A DNA stretch of 64,000 nucleotides, from contig WPIO01000005.1 of assembly GCA_009760855.2 (NCBI GenBank), positions 2,529,501-2,593,500 on the forward strand, given 5' to 3'. The notes beneath the pieces are model-generated. The model did not search any database. It was not told the DNA's origin and saw nothing but the letters and a program-made list of their open reading frames with translations. This document shows positions 1-9,699 of the stretch, piece after piece. Source of the DNA: Cristatella mucedo (Eukaryota; Bryozoa; Phylactolaemata; Cristatellidae). The first letter of the stretch is position 1, and each line of letters begins with the position of its first letter. Made by a program: the position numbers and the translations under genes.

Positions 1-284
1 GTGACAGAAGCTTGAGTTTCCACTCCCCAGCTGCCGACTATGGCTCGTCCTTTTCAGCGGTCCTGAGCTGCTACTTCCATGCTACTCACTACCTCAACTG
101 CTCTCCTGACTCTGCTATGCTTCTCACTTTCTCTTTGTTGCGTGAGACGAAGTCTGTTGGCTACCGAATGCGTACCGAAAGCAGCTTAGGCTGTGAGTGC
201 GCTATACAAAACTCTCCTGCGTAACACCCACATAGTGGTTATGGCCTTGTGGAGTTACAGACGGAGATACATTACATTACATTA
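1..284 (+). mobile_element. LINE-A 3' end fragment
   Basis: This is the last ~280 bases of a LINE-A (CR1/L2-like) copy. It begins mid-element, encodes the conserved C-terminal stretch ending RTESSLGCECAIQNSPA, and finishes in the family's short 3' UTR and ACATT-repeat tail. The same 3' end recurs at 19.5, 22.1, 24.6 and 51.5 kb and, reversed, at 11.0 and 56.5 kb. It abuts a reversed LINE-B. Confidence 0.85.
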
Positions 285-775
285 TATGCAGCAAGGGAGT
301 TGAGAGAATTTGACATACTAGAGGGCTGGGAGAGATCAAAGCAGAGGTACAACAGAGTGTCACCAGCATAGAAGTGAATGCATAGATTGTGCTTGGCATT
401 TACCTTGCCAAGAGGAAGAATATAAGCCATGAAAAGAACAGGACCAAGCACGGAGCCCCGAGGTACCCCACATTTCAGAGGTACCTCGGATGATCTTTGT
501 CCATTCTCATCAATACTTTGGAGCCTCCCACTGAGATAGGACCTGAACCATTGCAATGCAGTGACAGTGATGCCGAGATGAGAGGCACTAAAGAAGGACT
601 TGGTGGTCGACAGTATCACAAGCTGCCGAAAGATCGAGTCAAACAAGCAGAGATATTTCTACCCATGTCTGCATTCCTATGTAGGTCGCTGTACACCCAA
701 AGCAATGCTGACTCTGTGGAGTGATTAGCTCTAAAACCAGACTGAAAATTACTAGCAAGGTTTGAAGTTCAACGC
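285..775 (-). mobile_element. LINE-B RT fragment
   Basis: On the minus strand this is a frame-shifted piece of a CR1/L2-type reverse transcriptase. Recognisable parts are FQSGFRANHSTES-like, the palm motif GVPRGSVLGPVLF, and a damaged catalytic box reading YAGDT where the family has YADDT. Both ends are truncated and there is no ATT tail. Confidence 0.8.
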
Positions 776-1415
776 CTCCAGGCTGCTACTGGAAAGCTAG
801 TTGATATGGATACGATTAGGCAGCTACGGTATGTTTGCTCGGAACGAAAATTGAGGCCATTGCTGACCGTTATGCAGTATTTCGTTAGGAGCAGGATAGG
901 TCAAGAGTACACTGGACCCACAAAGGCTGGAGCAAAATCGAATGGGACAATGAGAATATATTTGCAATTTTTTTGCATCCAAAAGTGTATGAAGTACTTG
1001 CATCGTAGCTCCAATTGAGGCTTCGCAGATAACTGCCTGCAGACTAGAGTGACATTTGGTGGCATAGGGGTCGTGGTCTGGGGCTGCTTCTGTAGCAGAT
1101 ACCTGGCATCATGATGCAAGAGGATTATCAAGAACTACTCCAGAACGTTTCAGTATCCAGTGCAATGAGCCATCGTGGAGATAATATTCCTTTCCAACAG
1201 GGTGATGAGCCTCTGCATTTGGCTGAGGGTGTTCAAAATGTTTCTGCTATACTTCGGATTTCAATTTAGGGCCACTGTGAAAACTAAAAGTGTGGCCTAG
1301 TCAATCTTCAGACCTGAATCCCATTGAGAGTCACAGGGGTGAAGTGAATAGAAGGCTTGGTGTTCAGGTGGGTCGTATCATGCTTAACTAATCGTTTTTC
1401 TTAAGTTTGCTGGAA
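776..1415 (+). pseudogene. Tc1/mariner-like transposase relic
   Basis: Translated in shifting frames this reads as a Tc1-type DDE transposase. A block near 905-960 resembles the family's WT.EDWSKVIWSDES segment, holding the first catalytic Asp. Near 1050-1130 comes FGGIGVVVWGCF followed by an MMQEDYQELLQN-like part, then a FQQGDEP block (family FQQDNDP). Near 1300-1330 comes QSSDLNPIES. Several stops and frameshifts make it dead. No terminal inverted repeats were located. Confidence 0.7.
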
Positions 1416-2188
1416 ATTTGGAGAACGATAGGGTCGTGTGTTTTTTCACAAGGCTTGGTTCGGTCTATGCCGGAGCGGCCGAGACAGGTAGTGCTTATCG
1501 AGGTGGTGTAACGCACATTAACACTGAAAACCACCATTCTTGTATTAAAAATTTGCTTACATGCTATGTAAGCTTACTGCATATAATTCGCATGATTACT
1601 GCAAGCTGCAGTAAAGTTTTGTATATCGGAATCAAAACTTCTTGGGGTATTAATGACATTTTTAAGTGGCCTCACGATACCCATGCACTTGAGACTAGGT
1701 ACATCCCATCTAACTCGTCACTCTGCCAGCTAGCTCATCTATCAATCAGCCTGTGCATCAGACAAATCTTTCTCGAAAGGTCAGAGACAATTTCCCAAGT
1801 TCAAAACTTACCTTATTGCCAAATTAAGCCGTGAGGATAACACGGTATAAACATAATATAGCAGGTTGTTCATGAAGCCACAAGTATATACCTATACGTT
1901 TCTGATGCTAATGCAAACCTGAGCGACTTGTTGGTACAGGCCTCGAGCTGTAAAAGAACTAGGGTGACGACGATTAGATGCTGGTGCTCAGGCATTGGTC
2001 ATAACTCGCAGGCACTTGATTGCAAAAGTCTGTTAGTGGAGGACGTGATATCTTCAACACTGATCATACCTGTTGGGACCCAATTGACTTCAGCTACAGA
2101 GCCAAACTACAGTAGGGCACTATGAATGACGATAGCAGACTAGCATGCATGAATCAGACATAGACTGCAGAGACTGCAGAATACCTAC
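1416..2188. other. unassigned sequence, probably gene B intron 2
   Basis: This sequence lies downstream of gene B exon 2 on the minus strand, so it is probably intron. I see open frames of only chance length and no recognisable repeat, exon or RNA gene. Confidence 0.4.
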
Positions 2189-2284
2189 CACTGTACCATA
2201 GATGGGAGACATGAAGCACACCGTCAGTTGGAATACACCAAATATCAGGCCGATTTCCGTGTCCGATGCACCTTTGTTTGACGC
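2189..2284 (-). CDS. SLC18B1-like gene B, exon 2
   Basis: This 96-base exon encodes 32 residues, from ASNKGASDTEIG to SPIYGTV. That is the loop after TM1 plus TM2 of an SLC18B1-like MFS transporter. A cttcag acceptor precedes it and a GTAGGT donor follows, both in phase 0. Length, phase and sequence match gene A exon 2 at 40963-41058. Exon 1 is 3.8 kb upstream and the rest of the gene lies beyond the left edge of the window. Confidence 0.85.
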
Positions 2285-2454
2285 CTGAAGCAATCACGAG
2301 AGACTGGTATTGCCAGACAACATAGCATCACACTGGATCAGTGAGAACCAATAGTGACTAGCCTGTTTAACAGCTAATCAAGCTTGCCGAGACAAAAAGC
2401 ATTTAACACAAACCATTACATATTAGTTAATAATAAAATAATAATAAAGCAGTA

Positions 2455-4634
2455 AACATGAAACTTAAAAGTGCTCTCGACGAGCATGCTCTCATACATG
2501 TTGCCTGTGTATACAGAGTCTTAGAGAGTCCCTTCAATTTACGAGAAAACTTCATAAGATGCACCGTGATTAGCACAGACTTGAACTCCATTTTAAGAAG
2601 TCTGGGTCTGATGAAGATCTAGTTAATTTCAAAAATGTCCGTCGAGTCTACATCTGGAAAGCTAGAATAGCCAGGATTTTTTTCACTCAAAAACTGAAGT
2701 CCTGCCAGTCAAACCAAAAACAGATTGATGAGACGATAAACAATTTTCTGGCGAGTACCCTAGGTAACAGTCCCCAGATACTAACGGTGCGGTCGAAACG
2801 TTTCCAGCCTTCTTCACTGAAACAATTGTGCACATTCGTGCCTCCGTAAAGCTTCCTCAGACTAAATTCATTGTTGAATTACCACACGTGACCTTCCTTA
2901 AGAGATTTCCCTAGATTTCTGCATGCGATGGACTATTGTTATAAGATCAAAATAAAAATAGCTTGTCTCTTGAAGATCCTATACCATCATCTCTGTGTTC
3001 TTTACTGACAGACAAACTTAGCCCAGTTATAACCCAATGCTTCTCTGGAAAAGAAGGGGTTGTACCCAAGTCCTTCAAATCGGCCATCGTTAGACCGATA
3101 TATTAGATGCAGAGGTCCTTGCGAACTATCGCCCAGTTTCCCTTAATTTTTTTAGTCAAAGATTCTTAAAAAATTGTGACTAAGCAGCTGGTAGCATATT
3201 GAAAAAAAATCGGAACATTTTTAATCGTGATTTAAGAGGCAGCACTCCACTGAAACTGCTCTCCTCCATATAACCAATGACATCCTATGCAGCAACGATG
3301 ACCGGAATGACACTGCCCTAGCGATGCTAGATCTATCAGCTACCTTCGACACCATTGATCACGATATCCAACTTGAAAGATTGAGAACAAGAATTGGTCT
3401 GGCAGACGAGGCACTAGCTTGGTTTAAATCACACTTGTCTGATCGTGTTCAATCCGTGTCGTGTGGGGGTCAGGCTTCATCGACCAGATCAGTCACCTGT
3501 GGAGTCCCTCATGAGTCCATCCTCGGTCCTTTGGTGCTCTCCATTTACACTCAACCTATGGGGAAAAGATTCAGGTCCATAGAATAGGATATCACTTTTA
3601 TGCTGACTATACTCAGCCGTATCTGTCATTTAAACCATCGGAATCTGCTGCAGCGACTGATAAACTGAATGCTTGCCTTGCACACATTCGACCCTGGATG
3701 TCGGCAAATTCTCTTCAAATTAACGACGATAGAACTGAACTGCTGCTCATAGGACATCCATAGGTATGGCTAGACTAGAAGGCATCGCACTTATAATAGT
3801 TGATTATATTGTGCGACCATCACCTTATGCTAGGAATTCAGGTATCGTCTTCGACATCTGCCTAAATTGTGAAAGCTTTGTTAAGAAGACTGCTTCCACA
3901 GCTAGCCATCACGCCCGATCTCTATGCAAGATTCGAAACTGCCTTTCACGGTGGCTTGCAAAGAATTTAACTAGCTCCTTAGTTCCGACTAGATTATTGT
4001 AATTCCCTTTTGGCCAGGCTATCAAAAAAAGGAAGTGGGGCCACTAAAGCTGGTGATGAATATGGCTGCAAGGCAAGTTTAAAAATCCCAGAGGTCTGAC
4101 CACATGTCTCCTTTGCTAAAAGAGTTTGGATGGCTGCCAGTTGATCGATAGATACAGAGTAAAGTTCTTAAGCTGACCCACAAGGCCGGCCGCGGCTTGG
4201 CTCTTCTACCTAGCTGAACTGCTGCATCAGTTTAAGCCTCCTCGTGCCCTCAGGCCCTGTGTGGACAACCGATTAGCTGTCCCATTCCTCAGCGTAAAGA
4301 CCGTTGGCGACAGAAGCTTTAGCTCTGCAGGTCCTAGACTGTGAAACTCACACAATTCTTAGCCAACAACAACTACTCTCCTGCTGTGGACTGTGGCAAA
4401 TCTTTTCCAGCTATCCTAATCTGCTACTTCTATGCTACTCACTACCTAAACTGCTCTCTTGACTCAGCTATGGTTCTCACTTTCTCTTTGTTGCATGAGA
4501 TGAAGTCTGTTGGCTACCCAATGAGTACCAAAAGCCACTTAGGCTGTGAGTGAGCTATAAAAAAAACTCTCCAGTGTAAAACCCACACAGTATTTGTGGC
4601 TGTGTGGAGTTAGAGATGAAGATACATTACATAG
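2455..4634 (+). mobile_element. LINE-A, 5'-truncated degenerate copy
   Basis: This copy begins near the end of the endonuclease part (KSALDEHA-like) and runs through the reverse transcriptase to the ACAT tail. The clearest RT segment is 3324-3587, with LDLSATFDTIDHD and a GVPHESILGP form of the GVPQGSVLGP motif. The catalytic box follows as a decayed YADYT-like sequence. Many stops and frameshifts show an old, inactive insertion. It sits in gene B intron 1. Confidence 0.9.
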
Positions 4635-4994
4635 GAAGCATAAAACAAAACAGTGAAAATGATATGCATGCTGAAGCATGCACAAGCATGCATACTGCAT
4701 GACGATTCCCATGGATAACCAGCTTCCCATATGTAGTGAGCACCAGTGAGATCTATAGTTTTGCTACATGTCACTGCTATATGTCACTAATTCTAAAGAT
4801 TTAAGTCGGTAAAGCATTCGTTCCCAGCACAAAGTGCACATGAAACTGTGGTATGCTCTTAGATTGATGTGGGGATTTGAGAGGCAAAGTTAAGCACCCA
4901 GAATCAGAGAAGCTAGCAGTACAGGCAGAGGCCTGCACAGCAAGTATTTCAGATGAATAACTTCAGTCTGAACATGAGAGAGACAGCAAGAGAC
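4635..4994. other. unassigned intronic sequence with a possible dispersed motif
   Basis: There is no gene here. A stretch near 4866-4905 (ggggatttgagaggcaaagt then taagcaccc) resembles one near 36747-36785 and may be part of an undefined dispersed repeat. Confidence 0.3.
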
Positions 4995-5057
<63 letters not shown>

Positions 5058-5058
5058 G
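4995..5058 (+). repeat. (CAGA)n microsatellite
   Basis: This is a near-perfect tetranucleotide tract of about 16 units, followed by a short GA-rich stretch. It gives artificial open frames of repeated Thr-Asp-Arg-Gln or Cys-Leu-Ser-Val. Confidence 0.97.
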
Positions 5059-5760
5059 GGAGCTCGAGTGAGAGAGAGAGGCAGAGAAAGAAGGGACATG
5101 CAGATGATTGGCATGGTCTAGCAGTCAGGTACTGCTCGATGGGTAACCAGGGAAGTCGGAGTTAAATGATGTCCCCTGGCAGTTTCGACATCTACTTCAA
5201 AATAAAGATGAGCTGACTCTACTGTCTCACTATTTGTAGATAGAAGAGCTCTAGTGGTTTTAATCCTTTCTCATCTTGAAGTAGGCAACATGTATCAAGT
5301 CTATGAATCAAGGCTGGAACTCATGACTTTGGGTACTGAGGTGAGAAGCCTTACAGCAATGCTCCGGCTCGGTGGCTAAAAAGCGTAGTTCCGGAGTTTA
5401 ATAGCAGTGCAAATACGCATCTGATTGAACTGACAGGAATGCCAGCTATGAGAGAGCCCCGGAAGTCTAGCCGCAATGTCCCAAATGAACGGATCGGCTT
5501 GGCTAGAGCACTCTTGTCTAAGCAGGCCTTAACTGTTGAACGGCACCTAGCCGAAAGCACGTAGGCATGATTGTTGAGCTTACACGGTCAGCTAGTAAAC
5601 GGTAACTTTGGAACAGGGCCCGATATTTCGTACAGGCTCCGAAGGAGATCTCTTGGCCGAGCACATTTTGAGGGTTCGCCTTCCCTACTCTTGCGTGACA
5701 CATGGTTTTCTCTTAACTATTAGTTTTACGTCATTCATTTTGAGAATGTTTCCAGTACGA
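5059..5760. other. unassigned, possible decayed tRNA-like SINE pieces
   Basis: There is no coding gene. Near 5112-5165 a tggtctagcagtcaggta segment recalls a tRNA A box. On the minus strand near 5300-5385 there is a weak B-box-like gagttccagcc. Neither is strong enough to call as a separate element. Confidence 0.25.
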
Positions 5761-6660
5761 ATTTCGGCAATTCAAGCCGCCAAGCAGTCGAGTGATTCTG
5801 TGGAACTGGACGGAGGGCGAGCACGTGCAGAGCAGGGCTCTCTGTCGGAAAATGCTAGCCAAGATTGTACCTTGTACCGACCAGAGCCATCGATGAGAAG
5901 GAATTGATCGTGAAATGACAAGGGCTCAGAGCCGGGACACTCGGGCAGAACTGGAACGGGATCTCTGCTGAAGGCAGCGTTCCCGAACGGCCGCTATACA
6001 CAGGCGGCAATCCGCCCGTATCTGCCGATCGGGTGGCTCTTAATCGTTAGTGATACGCACATCTGCTGCTGCAGCAACTTACCTCCTGCGGATAAAACGG
6101 CGCTATTATCGAGAAGGCAAGTGATGCGCAAAAGTTGGATATCGTAAGCGACGCTATCGTGAGTTTTTGACGCCGCGAGAGCTTGGACCCGGCGCCCGGC
6201 TCCTGGGCGTCACCAGCCTTCGGAGTTCTGGTTCCACTGCCTACCAGCGCTGGGCTCGGGTCTCCGTTAGTATCGATAAAGAACTGGGCGCTCGCAGACT
6301 TGCTCGTCGCCGAGCCCTCAGAAGAAGTCGGAGCCGCACACCCCAATCCGGCTGCCATCCTAAACGAAGTGGGCGCGCCGATAGTTTTTGAGACGGCTCG
6401 TTACCACGCCAAACCATACGCGGCACGAAGGCGCCAGACGGCAGGGCTATAACCAATCGCTACAATTCAAGGTACCCGGATGTCGCCCTCCTGTTGTATC
6501 TGCCGACACCGACGGCAACTCAGCTGCCGTCGGTTTTTGCGAAGCAGGCTTTCCGAGCTCGGCAACTTCTTGGTTCAGGCGCTCAGCCGCACCGGACAAT
6601 AAGCCCATCTCAAACTCTCCGAAAACGGACAATTGCAAGTTGGATGTGTGGTAATGAGTA
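5761..6660 (-). promoter_or_regulatory. CpG-rich 5' region of gene B
   Basis: CG dinucleotides are clearly more frequent here than in the AT-rich surroundings, especially at 6120-6620, which covers gene B exon 1 and its upstream side. This fits a CpG-rich promoter and first exon. No TATA box or defined transcription start was identified. The assignment rests on composition and position only. Confidence 0.35.
6083..6358 (-). CDS. SLC18B1-like gene B, exon 1
   Basis: This exon holds the start of the second SLC18B1-like MFS transporter and encodes 92 residues. The first ~60 form a hydrophilic, Ser/Ala/Gly-rich cytosolic tail. The rest is KLTIASLTISNFCASLAFSI then APFYPQE, which is TM1 and its luminal edge. 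The donor GTAAGT follows QE in phase 0. Gene A exon 1 has exactly the same length and ends KLTMVSLSISNLCSSLAFSV then APFFPQE. SLC18B1 proteins are vesicular proton-coupled polyamine carriers; that substrate is known for mammals and only inferred here. The Met at 6358 was chosen because it gives the same length as the paralogue. Confidence 0.88.
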
Positions 6661-6695
6661 TAAGAATGTTTGACAAGTTGATGAGTGAAGAACGA
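6447..6695 (-). CDS. possible terminal exon of gene A, or an unrelated ORF
   Basis: This minus-strand frame is open for 82 codons to a TAG at 6447 and follows an AG at a weak acceptor (caactgtcag). It is in phase 0, as needed to follow gene A exon 11. It would add a short hydrophobic start (SFFTHQLV) and a hydrophilic tail rich in Glu, Ala and Ser, as expected for a cytosolic C-terminus. Against it are a 16-kb intron, a poor polypyrimidine tract and no clear match to SLC18B1 tails. It could instead be 5' untranslated or promoter sequence of gene B, which starts 89 bases further on. Confidence 0.25.
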   Translation of the reverse strand, partial: SFFTHQLVKHSYTHYHTSNLQLSVFGEFEMGLLSGAAERLNQEVAELGKPASQKPTAAELPSVSADTTGGRHPGTLNCSDWL

Positions 6696-6765
6696 CTGAC
6701 AGTTGTAGCCATGCGACAGTCGCAGCTGCCATGACTGCATTTCTTTTGCAGCAATTGTAGAGCGC

Positions 6766-6958
6766 CTAGAAAGCTGGTTTGGTCCAGTGGTTAAGGTGCT
6801 CGCCCCGACCAAGATCTTGCTGAGGTCGTGTGCTCAAGCCACGAGGCATATGTGAAGCGCCCGAATAGAGATTAAGTTCTCTTAGGGCGCTATACAAACG
6901 AATTACAGAAAGAGATTGAGTTCTCTGAGGGCGCTTTAAAAAATTTATTATTATTATG
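6766..6958 (+). mobile_element. SINE-2, tRNA head with LINE-B-type tail
   Basis: The head has a Pol III A-box-like tggtccagtggttaaggtgc and a B-box-like gtgctcaagcc. After aggcatatgtgaagcgcc comes agagattaagttctcttagg and gcgctatacaaa, then a second tail copy ending gcgctttaaa and an ATT-repeat. That 3' part matches the end of LINE-B copies at 21.3, 58.2 and 61.0 kb, as expected for a SINE mobilised by the LINE-B machinery. Another copy is at 44245-44392. Confidence 0.8.
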
Positions 6959-8885
6959 GACTGGGCTTCCCATCGTGCTCGCAACTGGTAGCCATGGGTT
7001 CAGCCATTGCCTTAAACATCGAGCAGCTGAAGTAAGCCTGAAGAAATTCTTGGAAATGCCTCTCGAGCGCCTTACTTAAATAGCAGCTGATGCGGCAGGA
7101 GGACACGGACCACATTAATAATAAGCGGCGTCAACTAGTTTCTTAAAGCATAAGTCCTTCAGCCAGCTAGACCGTGTGTGAACAGCTTTCAAATCCCGCC
7201 CTGATCGGTTTGCAGACACACTCGCACGTCAAAGGCGGTGCAGATGCATCTATGCAATTCTTCGCCTCGGGTTCGCTCAAGCTACCACTTCTGCAGCAGG
7301 AACGTCTGCTTCCGAGGCCGTGAGCAGACGCAAGTGCGCGCATACGCACGTGTTACGTGAGCATACGCATGCCGATCGAGCAGTCGCTCGCTCGTGGCTT
7401 GATTTTTGCGTCTCAGTCGCTTTCGGGTTAGGCGCTTGTATCGCGGTGCCACTCCTCCGCGCTTTTTCCGTTCTAGTGCAATATAATATCCTCTCGTTGG
7501 GTTTCGCTTCACTTAGCAATTTCTTAAGCCACGTTCGTTTTTTGCTGCAATTCACCCAGCGTTGGCCTGACAACACGCGGCTGGCGGTAGTGATGACAAG
7601 TACTTTGGCACGCTTCCCTTACAGCATATGTGTAATGTGCCTAGACAGAGACTTAAATCTCTCATGCCCCACGCAGGTGTCCTTTTATAAAAAAAATACT
7701 AGGTTTCAGCTGGCGACTTAAGGCAGGAAAAACTGTAAAATAAAAATGACTGCTGATCCAGCAAAAAATTCGGTAGCCGTTTTTTAAGATGAAGGCGACT
7801 GACATTATTGCATTCAGCAACAGCGTCGAAACCGATCCAGAAACGGGCCGCAGAGATAGTGAAAGAAGCAGTACTGCTACTTTGGAGTAATAAGAAATGG
7901 AATTGTTTCGCTAAAATTACGCGAAATATACTTTGATCACAGGCAGACATGTCGAAGTATGCTTCGCAGGCTTCACACATCTTAAAAAGAGCATACACGA
8001 AGTCCTTTTTCGCTCTCACACTGGTAAATTGACCAAGCACACACACACACATTGCAAAATGCAACGGCTTGGAACAACGAACCTCTTGATGCCAAGTAAA
8101 TCAAATATTGCTGTTTATTATCCAATAAAAGTTGCTTTCGGCAGCTATTTTTCCCCTTCTATGGTTACTATTCTGTAGCGACGCCCGTAAGGAGAGCATC
8201 ATGGGCATAGTTAAGGAAGCGATACCCAAACACTACCAAAGTCAAACTGTGAAAGATTACCAGCAATAACAGCAATAACTCTAAGTCCTGCAAAATCTCT
8301 CGAATCATGATTATAAAGTAGGTAAAAGCTTTTTCTTCTCTACTTCCCTATGGGCAGCTGAACTGCTATATGAACACTTGTGCCCTCTGACCAGCTGAAG
8401 AACCACGAACATAGTAACAGTTTTGCCCTACCAGCACTGAATTCTCTCCTCGCTTACCTCTTAGCTGATTTAACAGCATCGCGATCGCTTTTAACCTTCA
8501 CTAATTTGGGTAGCTGAACAAGCTAGGCATAAGAAACTGACGCCCGCACCGCGTCTGCTGGAAAAACTTGGGAACTTTTGCACTTGGATTAGGAAAACAC
8601 ACTTTGAACTGCAGAACCAAATTGAAATATGTTGCCAACTGAAACTTTCAAAAGAAATGATCCCCTAAAATCCTCTGAAATTCTCTTAGACGTCTTATGT
8701 TCGAGCCGAACCATTCGTCCATTCTGAACGTCAACGCCTACTATTGAGAGCTTTGCGTGAATTTTTTGGTCCTGGCCGTGGATGGCCTTAATCTAAAAGT
8801 TAACATGCTGAATTAGCCATTTTATGACAGTTTCTCTTGTTTGTTAAAGCTTCCTACGTTTTAACAAGGAGGATACAAATATGAG
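6959..8885. other. unassigned region with a 133-codon ORF
   Basis: The part from about 7130 to 7620 is relatively rich in CG. It holds a plus-strand frame at 7320-7721 and overlapping minus-strand frames, none of which I recognise. The plus-strand product has a hydrophobic middle (FGLGACIAVPLL) but no known motif. Overlapping long frames on both strands fit GC-rich noncoding DNA as well as a gene. A short (CA)n lies near 8039-8052. The rest is featureless. Confidence 0.3.
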
Positions 8886-9116
8886 GGTACGGACGTTCCC
8901 CCCCCGGACATTTTCCTCAGACATTCCTCCCTGGGGTAGGACGTTTCCTCCGGGTAAATGGTTTAGGGTTTAAGGTTATAGGGTTTAGGGTTTATGGTCT
9001 TGGGTTTTAGGGTTTAGTGTTAGGGTTTTAGTGTTTAGGGGTTTAGGGGTTTGTGGTTTTTAGGGTTTTGGGGTTTAGGGTTTAGGTTGTAAGGTTTAGG
9101 ATTTAGGGTTTAGGGC
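8886..9116 (+). repeat. degenerate telomere-like (TTTAGGG)n array
   Basis: From about 8960 to 9116 the sequence is an imperfect run of gggttta/ttaggg units of 6-8 bases, mostly the heptamer TTTAGGG. It is preceded at 8886-8955 by loosely repeated GGACgTTcCC-like elements (ggacgttcc, ggacattttcc, agacattcc, ggacgtttcc). It is an interstitial minisatellite; its relation to telomeres is inferred only from resemblance. Confidence 0.8.
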
Positions 9117-9351
9117 GGGATATGCCTTCGCCGTCTAAATCCATCCTTGCTCATATTCCGCGCTTTAGTTAGTGCGTATTAGGGCGAAACGAGATCTTTT
9201 GAGATCAAGTTATGCCCAGTAGACCTCAGAGGCTTCGAGCTCATTTGCAGGAACGCGCGGCACGCCATAGCGCGGCCACTTTGACGATTATGAGCACGTG
9301 CCTGGCGTCACCGAGCGGGACCGAAATCCCATGGGACCGAACTGTATAGCT

Positions 9352-9416
9352 TGCCGACGCCGCCGCAGCAGCCGCAACCGCCGCTACAGCAGCCGCCGCC
9401 GCTCGCTCCGTTAGAA
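9352..9416 (+). repeat. imperfect (GCC/GCA)n trinucleotide tract
   Basis: This is a run of gcc, gca and ccg triplets. It reads as poly-Ala/Val on the minus strand inside an otherwise unremarkable frame. No surrounding gene was recognised, so it is treated as a simple repeat. Confidence 0.7.
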
Positions 9417-9496
9417 ACCATCCTTCCAATCTATCTATCCTTCTAATTATACTGAGTTGATTTTATTTTAATCGAGCGTGAACTTCATTTGATCAT

Positions 9497-9499
9497 ATG

Positions 9500-9555
<56 letters not shown>

Positions 9556-9561
9556 CGTGCG
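9497..9561 (+). repeat. (TA)n(GT)n compound microsatellite
   Basis: A short TA-rich run passes into about 20 GT units and then three GCGT-like units. It lies just beyond the 3' end of the hAT relic. Confidence 0.97.
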
Positions 9562-9699
9562 TTCTGGCCGGCAGCTCGTTTAGTTGAGTTCTTTCTCAAA
9601 AACCACGGCACCCTTTCCAAGCAAACTGTATTCATCACCGACGAGAACTTTTCCGGTCCATCGCCGATAGTCACATGTGCAAATTCATTGATGAACTCT

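Noticed and set aside
4890-5165. Cys-Leu-Ser-Val and Thr-Asp-Arg-Gln repeat ORFs
   Set aside because: They are translations of the (CAGA)n microsatellite in two frames and have no independent coding support.
5300-5385. further SINE in the reverse direction
   Set aside because: Only a weak B-box-like sequence is present and no partner copy was found in the window.
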